A stretch of 64,000 bases of DNA from Paenibacillus sp. FSL H7-0737. Lineage in GTDB: Bacteria; Bacillota; Bacilli; Paenibacillales; Paenibacillaceae. The DNA is taken from contig NZ_CP009279.1 in the NCBI RefSeq assembly GCF_000758545.1, forward strand, positions 4,960,001 through 5,024,000, read 5' to 3'. Position 1 is the stretch's first letter; the number at the start of each line of letters is the position of its first letter. The notes under the pieces were generated by a model. It saw nothing but the letters and a program-made list of their open reading frames with translations, searched no databases and had not been told where the DNA came from. This document shows, piece by piece, positions 25,376 through 32,639 of this stretch. Made by a program: the position numbers and the translations under genes.

Positions 25376-26105
25376 TCTCAAGCACCTCCTTTCCTCTTTT
25401 CAGCTCTGTAATGTAAAACTCCTCAAGCGATAGGCTGTCGGTAAGCAGCTCCTGCACTTCACCCTCACGAATCAGAACGCCTTGATTCAGAATCCCTACT
25501 CTATTACATAGCTGTTCCAATTCATGAATCATATGGCTGGAGATGAGAAAGGTGATACCCTGATTAACAGAAAGCTCTTTAACTAATGCACGGAAATGAA
25601 CAACCCCCTCGATGTCCAGTCCGTTCGTCGGCTCATCCCAAATCACCAGCGCTGGGCTATGGATGATGGAAGCAGACATGGCGAGCTTTTGCTTCATTCC
25701 TGTAGAGAAATGTCTGATTTTTTCTTTGGCGAACGAGGCAAGACCCACCGTTTCCAATACCTCGGCGATCCGTTCTGGACGAATATTCGGATAAAAGCTG
25801 GCTGTCAGTTTCAAATATTGTACAGGTGTAAGATAGTCGTAGAAATCAGCCGATTCGATCATGCAGCCTACTTTCCTCATACTAGAGGAATAGGATAACT
25901 CCAGATCGTGCCCGAATAATGAGATACTGCCGAAGCTTGGTGAAATCAGACCCGTTATTACTTTTAAGAGTGTTGTTTTCCCTGCACCGTTAGGTCCAAG
26001 CAATCCATAGACATCACCCTTTTGAAGCTCCAAGGAAATCCCGCTAATCCCACTGCCATTACGAAATTCTTTGGTCACACCTGTTAGCTTGACTACGCTC
26101 TCCAT
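25350..26105 (-). CDS. ABC transporter ATP-binding protein, BcrA-like
   Basis: 251-residue ATPase. Walker A GPNGAGKT is at 37-44, signature FSTGM at 133-137, Walker B with WDEPT at 156-160, and the switch His in ISSHMIHELEQL. It pairs with the overlapping permease. A sensor kinase/regulator pair lies just upstream but ends at its own terminator, so regulation by that pair is likely in trans. Confidence 0.9.
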   Translation of the reverse strand: MESVVKLTGVTKEFRNGSGISGISLELQKGDVYGLLGPNGAGKTTLLKVITGLISPSFGSISLFGHDLELSYSSSMRKVGCMIESADFYDYLTPVQYLKLTASFYPNIRPERIAEVLETVGLASFAKEKIRHFSTGMKQKLAMSASIIHSPALVIWDEPTNGLDIEGVVHFRALVKELSVNQGITFLISSHMIHELEQLCNRVGILNQGVLIREGEVQELLTDSLSLEEFYITELKRGKEVLENGRLKSGY

Positions 26106-26243
26106 CTTAGTTCCCCCTTTTCTTCAATTCTTGTCCTCCAATTTAGCAACTCCATTTTCCTGCAATATTAGACTAAATCGTAAATCTAAAGTGCCCGTGA
26201 ACAGACCCTTAAATAATTCTTAACTCCTTGTATTTTTTAAAAA

Positions 26244-26291
26244 AAGAGGTGCCTCAGAAGCCATGAAAAATGGCTAACTGAGACACCTCTT
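26244..26291 (-). terminator. Terminator of the two-component pair
   Basis: Interrupted stem AAGAGGTG..CTCAG..AGCCAT / ATGGCT..CTGAG..CACCTCTT. On the minus strand it ends in a CTCTTTTTTT run. It lies between the response regulator stop and the ABC ATPase promoter region, separating the two units. Confidence 0.88.
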
Positions 26292-26330
26292 GTGGTTGGG
26301 TCAGGATTAATGTGATCGCTTGGAGTAACT

Positions 26331-27020
26331 CTAAACATGAAAGCGATAGCCGGCACCCCATAGGGTTTCGATATAAAGTGGATTTGCAGAGTCCTCCTCA
26401 ATTTTCTCGCGGAGCTTACGGATATGGACTGTCACCGTCTGGGTATCACCCAAAGAATCAATTCCCCACAATCGCTCAAAGAGCTGATCTTTACTGAATA
26501 CCCGATTGGGATGCAGCGCCAAGAAATACAGCAGATCAAATTCCTTGGTCGTTAAGGTGACCTCCTCATCCCTTACAAAGGCACGTCTAGAATCAGGGTT
26601 TAACCGCACCCCCTTAATTTCCAGTTCATTCGTTGAGGAACCTCGTCCCTTCAGCCGATCATAACGCGAAAGATGTGCTTTCACTCTGGCAACAAGCTCG
26701 GCTGGCTTAAATGGTTTTGTGATATAATCATCTGCACCAAGGCCCAGCCCACGAATAATATCTATATCCTCTAGTCTGGCGGTGACCATAAGAACCGGAA
26801 TATCCAGCTCAACACGAATTTTCTTGCAGACCTCAAATCCATTCAGCTTGGGTAACATCACATCCAGTACGATCAGATCATATTTCCCCGTTAAGCCCAT
26901 CTCCAAGCCTTTTTCTCCATCCTTGGCAATTTCCGTCTGATACCCGCTCATCTCCAAATAATCACGCTGTAGCTCAGCAATAACAGACTCGTCTTCAACA
27001 ATCAATATGGTTCGGTTCAT
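26331..27020 (-). CDS. OmpR-family response regulator
   Basis: 229 residues: receiver domain with ILIVEDESVIAELQRDYLE, phosphoacceptor D53 in IVLDVMLPKLNGFE, and switch Lys in DYITKPFKPAELVARVKAH. The C-terminal winged helix contains VTLTTKEFDLLYFLALHPNRVFSKDQLFERLWG. It overlaps the kinase gene by 26 bases. Likely targets are its own operon and the neighbouring ABC exporter. Confidence 0.93.
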   Translation of the reverse strand: MNRTILIVEDESVIAELQRDYLEMSGYQTEIAKDGEKGLEMGLTGKYDLIVLDVMLPKLNGFEVCKKIRVELDIPVLMVTARLEDIDIIRGLGLGADDYITKPFKPAELVARVKAHLSRYDRLKGRGSSTNELEIKGVRLNPDSRRAFVRDEEVTLTTKEFDLLYFLALHPNRVFSKDQLFERLWGIDSLGDTQTVTVHIRKLREKIEEDSANPLYIETLWGAGYRFHV

Positions 27021-28482
27021 CTCCGATGTCTCCTTTCACGATCGGTAAGGCAATATAAATAATAGTCCCTATTCCTTCCGTGCTATTCGCATAAATCATT
27101 CCCCCATGCCCAGCGATGATCTGTTTAGCAATAGCCAGACCTAATCCACTTCCACCAGTATGCGTGTTTCTGGACTGCTCCCCACGGTAAAAACGTTCAA
27201 AAATATGCTCCGTTGCTTCTGGAGGAATTCCAGGCCCATTGTCTTCAATAGCGAGAATAAACTGCGCTGCTTCCTGCCAGCTGTGAACTGTAATTTTCTT
27301 TTCAAGCTTATCCATGTATTTGAGACTGTTCTGAATTATGTTGCCAAGTACGCGCTTAAAGGAATCACGATCTACAGTGACCCATACTTCCTCGCCACCT
27401 GTCATTTCGATGTTTAGGGCGACCTCTTGCTTCTCCAGCTCTACCTTTAGTTCCTCTGCCCAATCATTTAAGAAGGGTATAATTCTTACGGATTCAAAAG
27501 AAAACGGCAGTTTTTGCATATCCAGCTTGGAGTATAGAAACAATTCATTAATTAGATGATCCATTTCTCCAGCTTTGGCCGCAATCGTACGCATGTATTT
27601 TTCATTTTTTTCTGGAGAATCCGCTATACCTTCCAAAATTCCATCCACATACCCTTTAATAGCAGTGATGGGTGTCTTTAAATCATGTGAAATGTTGGTG
27701 ATTAGCTCTTTCCGGTTCGTCTCATATTGCTGCTGTATAAGAATAGACTGTTGAAGCCTATGTCTCATTTCTTCAAAAGCCATCCCTAGCTGTCCTAGCT
27801 CATCTTTACCATTAATCTCCACCTGAAAATCCAAATCCCCCTCGGTGACTCGTTTTGTCGCTTTACGAAGTTCCAGCAAGGGACGGATAATCCGTCTGGA
27901 CATATATTTAGTCAACAATGTATGTGTCAGTACCAGAATGACCAATGTAATCAAAAATAGTGTCGGAAAGAACGTTCGCACAAACTGGACAAGAGGATCG
28001 ATCGGAGTCAGAAAAAATATACTTACTGGCTTGGCGTCCTTGGATAACAGATCAAACTGGCCTACTTGATACCATTCATTATTAAATTGCTGTCTAATAG
28101 GTTCTATATGCGATCTGTCTCCTTTGTATCCAGGCAAATGATCGATTAATCCTTGCTTAAGCTTCAGATCCTCTGAAGCAAACAATGTCTGGTCCTCAGA
28201 ACGGATATAGACAGACGTATTTTTTTTGAGCATGTCTGCCGATAATTCATTCAGGAAAGCAGTATCTGTCAGTAAATCTGTATTTTGCAAAAAAGTATGT
28301 TTAATAAGATTGCGGGTATCGTTCTCTTCCATTCCTTCAAATTTACTTTCATACGTGCTCTTTAAGCTCTGCACATCACCGTGATAGACAATGCTCATTA
28401 ACATAGCCGTAATGATAAGGAGAAGAAGAGGAACTACAAGCATTGCCGCATAGGATAGCAGAAATTTCCAACGTATAGACAT
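26995..28482 (-). CDS. Membrane sensor histidine kinase (HAMP, HisKA)
   Basis: 495 residues. Two membrane helices (about 8-33 and 171-190) flank an extracellular sensor. HAMP follows at about 191-245, H266 lies in SHDLKTPITAIKGYVDG, and the ATP-binding domain has DNGPGIPPEATEHIFERFYRG and GSGLGLAIAKQIIAGHGG. It phosphorylates the overlapping OmpR-type regulator. Sensor ligand unknown; the adjacent exporter suggests cell-envelope stress. Confidence 0.92.
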   Translation of the reverse strand: MSIRWKFLLSYAAMLVVPLLLLIITAMLMSIVYHGDVQSLKSTYESKFEGMEENDTRNLIKHTFLQNTDLLTDTAFLNELSADMLKKNTSVYIRSEDQTLFASEDLKLKQGLIDHLPGYKGDRSHIEPIRQQFNNEWYQVGQFDLLSKDAKPVSIFFLTPIDPLVQFVRTFFPTLFLITLVILVLTHTLLTKYMSRRIIRPLLELRKATKRVTEGDLDFQVEINGKDELGQLGMAFEEMRHRLQQSILIQQQYETNRKELITNISHDLKTPITAIKGYVDGILEGIADSPEKNEKYMRTIAAKAGEMDHLINELFLYSKLDMQKLPFSFESVRIIPFLNDWAEELKVELEKQEVALNIEMTGGEEVWVTVDRDSFKRVLGNIIQNSLKYMDKLEKKITVHSWQEAAQFILAIEDNGPGIPPEATEHIFERFYRGEQSRNTHTGGSGLGLAIAKQIIAGHGGMIYANSTEGIGTIIYIALPIVKGDIGDEPNHIDC

Positions 28483-28497
28483 AATGGAATACTCACC

Positions 28498-29130
28498 CTA
28501 CCTCTTCTTGTTTCTTGATGAGCTTATCATACGATATCTCCGTACTAACCACCATAAGAGCAGGAGGAGCACAATCCCGCAAACGGTATAACTAATCGGA
28601 CGTATATATTGTTCCACAATACTCCAATTATCTCCTAATCGGTAACCTAGATAGACTAACGCTAGATTCCATGGGATACAGCCCAGCGCTGTAAATACAA
28701 TGAATTTCCATGCCTTCATTCCAGCAATCCCTGCGGGTAGTGAAATAAATGTTCGGATAAAGGGTAACATACGTGTAAAAAACACAGTACTCTCACCATA
28801 ACGCTTGAACCATCGCTCGGATTGCTCCAGATGATGCTCATTCATGAGGATATATTTACCGTATTTCTCTAATAACCGTCTACCTCCGGCTTTCCCAATA
28901 TAGTAAGCAATGACGGAACCTAATAGATTCCCAAATATCCCAGCGATAGCAACTTCCAAAAAAGTAAGTGAGCCTTGCGCAACCAGCCAGCCGCCGCTGA
29001 GCATTATAACTTCACTGGGAATGGGGATACAGGCACTCTCCAGGATCATCCCTAACCATATGCCCCAAATTCCCATCGTATTGACAAGTTGGAGCGCAGT
29101 TTCAGATATCCAAGTTAATAATTGATGCAT
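28498..29130 (-). CDS. DedA-family membrane protein
   Basis: 210 residues with the DedA hallmark segments LESACIPIPSEVIMLSGGWL (first re-entrant, with acidic residues) and FTRMLPFIRTFISLPAGIAGMKAWKF (second, with conserved Arg). Members act in lipid carrier (undecaprenyl phosphate or phospholipid) flipping and membrane homeostasis. It is immediately upstream of the sensor kinase with a 15-base gap and is probably cotranscribed with it. Confidence 0.9.
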   Translation of the reverse strand: MHQLLTWISETALQLVNTMGIWGIWLGMILESACIPIPSEVIMLSGGWLVAQGSLTFLEVAIAGIFGNLLGSVIAYYIGKAGGRRLLEKYGKYILMNEHHLEQSERWFKRYGESTVFFTRMLPFIRTFISLPAGIAGMKAWKFIVFTALGCIPWNLALVYLGYRLGDNWSIVEQYIRPISYTVCGIVLLLLLWWLVRRYRMISSSRNKKR

Positions 29131-29214
29131 GAGTGTTCACTCCGCTTCATAAATTTTACTGTTCCTTAAGAATATAACGCTATAATTAAACAAAAAGCCG
29201 GGGGAAGTACCATA

Positions 29215-30666
29215 ATGAAAAAATTACAAGCACCTAAGTTTTTATATGGTCTATTCGTAATAGCTATTATTCTGCTGATGATTCCCAAATTCTCTTATAA
29301 CGATCCTGATACCTTCTGGCATATTGAGCTGGGACAATATATGATCGATCATGGACAAATCCTGCATCATGCCATACATACTTTTTACGGAGATGAGCTT
29401 CCCTATGTCCCTCATGAATTTGGATTTCAGCTGCTCGTCGCTCCGCTTTATGCTGCATTTGGATGGCCAGGGGTGTATATTTTGACCGCTGTGTGTTTGT
29501 TCTTTTTAGTACTCGGTTTGCTTCGGCTAGGTAAGGTTTCCCGCAAAGAGCTGGGACTTCAACAAGACCATGTGCTGATGCTCCCTTTTGTACTGCTAAT
29601 CACCTGCTGGATTTACTACAATTATTTCAAGGGTCGTCCGCAGATGATCTCCTCGTTTATGATTGTCTGGTTCTTCGTTTATTTACGGGAATACCAGATG
29701 GTAGCTCATAAGAAATACGCCGCTGCAATGGTTGCTCTTTCTATAGCTATTGCCAACTTTCATGCAGGTGTATGGCTTGTAATTGCTGTATTTACAGGGA
29801 TGGCTCTGCTAGAATCCTTGATTAACAAAACGCTCAATTGGCGTAAAATCACAGTCTTTGTTCTAGTTTGGTTAGCTGGCCTTTTAAATCCCGGTGGTGC
29901 AACAAGCCTCTTATTTATTTTGACGGTTACGAAAAAGAACTTTAACCTGCTGATCAACGAATGGCAGCCTATTCAGTTCAATAGTTTGGAGAATTTACCC
30001 ATTCTACTCTTGCTTCTGTTCTTTGCCTGTACGCTTCCTTTCGCACTTCAACGTAAACCATTCCGCTTCTTTCTTATGCTTGGGATTCTGTATCTTGGTG
30101 TATCGAACTTCAAGCAGAACCTATTTATGTGGCTGTTTATTCCTTATTTTGCAGCCGTATTCTTTGACGCCATTCCATACTTCCGTAAACCCGGTGTTCT
30201 AGTTCGGCAAAGCACTTTACGACTGTGGCTTACAATTGGGCTACTCCTAAATATTGCGTATATATTCACTGTACCGCCAGTTATTGATGCTAAGAATTAT
30301 CCCGTTGATGAAATGAATTATATTATGCAGCATACACCTGAAGGCACTCGTCCCAAAGTGCTCGCCCGATACGGTTCATCCGGTTATGTCATGTTCCGAG
30401 GTGGAGATATACTGTGTGACGGCAGACAGGATCCCTTCGTTACGAAGGATTCACTTGGAGTGCTCGGCTGGACTGCTTTTGAGCGTTCCATGTACGGATT
30501 CTCAGAATATCTCCCTGAAATTGTAGAATATGACCATCCCGATTATGTAATTACCGGCAATGGCGTCTCACATAAGCTATTCAATGAATGGGCACAAAAA
30601 TTCGGACAACCCGTTTATTCAGGAACCTATGGCAGTGTCTTCTCACTCCTCAAAGCGACGGAGTAA
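29215..30666 (+). CDS. Multispan membrane protein, GT-C glycosyltransferase-like
   Basis: 483 residues with about 10-11 hydrophobic segments. Just after the first helix lies NDPDTFWHIELGQYMIDHG, which resembles the acidic loop of GT-C lipid-linked glycosyltransferases. A soluble C-terminal part of about 110 residues follows (RYGSSGYVMFRGGDILCDGR, then YVITGNGVSHKLFNEW). The exact reaction is unknown. It is divergent from DedA and ends two bases before the convergent orphan regulator ends, leaving no room for an intergenic terminator. Confidence 0.6.
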   Translation: MKKLQAPKFLYGLFVIAIILLMIPKFSYNDPDTFWHIELGQYMIDHGQILHHAIHTFYGDELPYVPHEFGFQLLVAPLYAAFGWPGVYILTAVCLFFLVLGLLRLGKVSRKELGLQQDHVLMLPFVLLITCWIYYNYFKGRPQMISSFMIVWFFVYLREYQMVAHKKYAAAMVALSIAIANFHAGVWLVIAVFTGMALLESLINKTLNWRKITVFVLVWLAGLLNPGGATSLLFILTVTKKNFNLLINEWQPIQFNSLENLPILLLLLFFACTLPFALQRKPFRFFLMLGILYLGVSNFKQNLFMWLFIPYFAAVFFDAIPYFRKPGVLVRQSTLRLWLTIGLLLNIAYIFTVPPVIDAKNYPVDEMNYIMQHTPEGTRPKVLARYGSSGYVMFRGGDILCDGRQDPFVTKDSLGVLGWTAFERSMYGFSEYLPEIVEYDHPDYVITGNGVSHKLFNEWAQKFGQPVYSGTYGSVFSLLKATE

Positions 30667-30667
30667 C

Positions 30668-31339
30668 TTATTTTCGAATCACATATCCTAGGCCGCGCAT
30701 CGTCTGTACAATACTTGGCTGTCCCACCTCATCAATTTTACTCCTAAGGTAGCTGATATACACGTCAACTACCTTAACATCCACCTCGGAATCATATCCC
30801 CATATGGTTTCTAGCAGCATCTCCCGAGTCATTACTCTGCCTCTATTCTCCAATAGCACTAATAGTATTTCGAATTCCCGTTTCGTTAAATTAACAAATA
30901 TCTTCTTCTTTCTAAGCGCCCGTCCGTCAATGTCCATCTCTAAATCGCGAAATATTAGCATCCGTCCTGTGTTAAAAGTGCCTGCCCTTCTTAACAGAGA
31001 TCTCATTCGTGCCAGCAGCTCTTCCATAGCAAATGGCTTTAGAATGTAATCATCCGCACCGCTATCCAGACCTCTAATTTTATCCGCGAGCCCCGCTTCC
31101 TCCGCAATGATTATGATTGGCGTTTGTTTAGTCTCACGTATTCTGCTACACAACTCCGTTCCACTTAGCCCAGGGATCATTAAATCCAGCAATATGAGGT
31201 CCCATTCCTCTTCTAGTGCTAACTGTAATCCCTTAAATCCTTCGTGAGTAACGGTAATAGAATACGATTCATGACGCAATTCCAATTCCATAACCCTAGC
31301 TAGACGCTTCTCTTCTACTATTAATAATATTTTATTCAT
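30668..31339 (-). CDS. Orphan OmpR-family response regulator
   Basis: 223 residues from ATG 31339 (MNKILLIVEEK), which has GGAGAGG six bases upstream; a further ATG lies at 31354. The receiver has phosphoacceptor D52 in LLDLMIPGLSG and switch Lys in DYILKPFAMEELLARM. The usual acidic D-D/E-D pair near the N-terminus is E-E here (IVEEKRL). The winged helix has VNLTKREFEILLVLLENRGRVMTREMLLETIWGYD. No histidine kinase gene is adjacent, so its partner is elsewhere. Confidence 0.88.
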   Translation of the reverse strand: MNKILLIVEEKRLARVMELELRHESYSITVTHEGFKGLQLALEEEWDLILLDLMIPGLSGTELCSRIRETKQTPIIIIAEEAGLADKIRGLDSGADDYILKPFAMEELLARMRSLLRRAGTFNTGRMLIFRDLEMDIDGRALRKKKIFVNLTKREFEILLVLLENRGRVMTREMLLETIWGYDSEVDVKVVDVYISYLRSKIDEVGQPSIVQTMRGLGYVIRK

Positions 31340-31466
31340 AGGCTTCCTCTCCATGTTCGACCTATATTAAAACTTAATTTTCGAGGCTGTATTGCCAGTC
31401 TACTCGCTATCTATTAAATATTTATTAACTCCTTCTAAAGGAGAATGGTTTAAAGCGCACAAGCAC

Positions 31467-31558
31467 AAACGCCTTCGGCGTCCCTTTAAGGACGGTAAGC
31501 TTTTAAGCGAGAAATATAAGGATGATTTATTACGTAGAACATATAAATTCTTATATTT
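31467..31558. repeat. Structured repeat, copy 1 (degenerate)
   Basis: Begins AAACGCCTTCGGCGTCC, then AAGGACGG, then the conserved GCGAGAAATATAAG (31507-31520), and closes with CTTATATTT, which pairs with AAATATAAG to form a long hairpin. The same architecture and the same 14-base core occur at 53426-53522. In this copy the right half of the first palindrome is decayed. It occupies most of the 285-base gap between the dehydrogenase end and the orphan regulator start. Confidence 0.7.
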
Positions 31559-31563
31559 TAAAA

Positions 31564-31603
31564 AAGCGATGACCCCTGGCGAAATAGCCAGTAGTCACCG
31601 CTT
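31564..31603 (-). terminator. Terminator of the mannoside operon
   Basis: Stem AAGCG-ATGAC..TGGC / GCCA..GTCA-CGCTT with small internal mismatches. On the minus strand it is followed by a T-run (CGCTTTTTT). It starts 22 bases past the dehydrogenase stop. Confidence 0.85.
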
Positions 31604-31624
31604 CTATAAACTTAAAATTAAATA

Positions 31625-32638
31625 CTACCTCTCGTGCACAATAATCCCTTTAGAAACACGCAGTTTCGGATATTCGCCCATGATTTCCGGTATATCTTTT
31701 AGCGAAAACTGATGGCTAATCAACGACTCAATCTGAACGATCCCCTTCTCAATTAACGCAATCGATTCCTCATGTGTATATGGATTAATGAAAGAGCCCA
31801 TGATGTTCAACTCTTTTGTAAAAATTTCGAATGGTGAGACTTGAATCAACGTGTCCGGGGAAGCAACTCCAAACATTAAGACTTGTCCACCCTTACGCGA
31901 TGCCTTAACCGCCAGCTCCATGGAATCCGCCCGGCCTACACATTCGATCACAATATCAAATTGATGATGGAGAGCTTCCATCACACCTTCTGCTGCAGGA
32001 GATACGGCTTCATCCGCACCTAATTCGACTAATCGGTCATGCTTGAACACTTCAGGCTCACTGACAATGATCCCTTTAACACCCGCAGCCTTGACGAGCT
32101 GCAAGAACAATTGACCAATAAAACCACCGCCGATAATCAAGACTTGGTGTGTCGGACGGATATCCAGCTTCTTGTAACCATGCAGCACACAACCTAGAGG
32201 TTCAATCATTGCCCCTTCGATCCAGCTCATTTCATCAGGTAGCAAGTAACAGTTCGCTACAGGAACAACACAATACTCACCCATGCCACCGTCACGAGTC
32301 ACCCCAACAGCCTGCAAGTTATCGCACAAATGCACTTTTCCATTCCGGCAAAAATAACAGTTTCCACAATAGATGTTCGGATCAACCGATACACGGTCCC
32401 CCACTTGTAAGGTCGTAACCTCATCACCCACAGCCACTATTTCGCCCGCAAGCTCATGTCCTAACACAATCGGAGCTTTCACCTCCGCAGATCCAGGGTA
32501 TCCATGATAAATATGCTGATCCGTACCGCAGATCCCGCAGCATTTCACACGAAGTTTAACTTCTTTGGAGCCAATATCCGGAGCTTCCCAATCCATAAAT
32601 TCAATGTGCTTAGTTCCTTTAAATACAGCCGCCTTCAT
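31625..32638 (-). CDS. Zinc-dependent medium-chain alcohol/polyol dehydrogenase
   Basis: 337 residues. Catalytic zinc ligands lie in CGICGTDQHIYHG and GHELAGEIVAVGDEV, the structural zinc site in CGNCYFCRNGKVHLC (about 92-106), and the NAD-binding Rossmann loop in IIGGGFIGQLFLQL. Related to sorbitol/threonine dehydrogenases. It starts just after the GH2 gene stop with GGAGATGAG overlapping that gene, as the last gene of the mannoside operon. It probably oxidises a sugar or polyol released by the other enzymes; substrate not determined. Confidence 0.88.
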   Translation of the reverse strand: MKAAVFKGTKHIEFMDWEAPDIGSKEVKLRVKCCGICGTDQHIYHGYPGSAEVKAPIVLGHELAGEIVAVGDEVTTLQVGDRVSVDPNIYCGNCYFCRNGKVHLCDNLQAVGVTRDGGMGEYCVVPVANCYLLPDEMSWIEGAMIEPLGCVLHGYKKLDIRPTHQVLIIGGGFIGQLFLQLVKAAGVKGIIVSEPEVFKHDRLVELGADEAVSPAAEGVMEALHHQFDIVIECVGRADSMELAVKASRKGGQVLMFGVASPDTLIQVSPFEIFTKELNIMGSFINPYTHEESIALIEKGIVQIESLISHQFSLKDIPEIMGEYPKLRVSKGIIVHER

Positions 32639-32639
32639 C

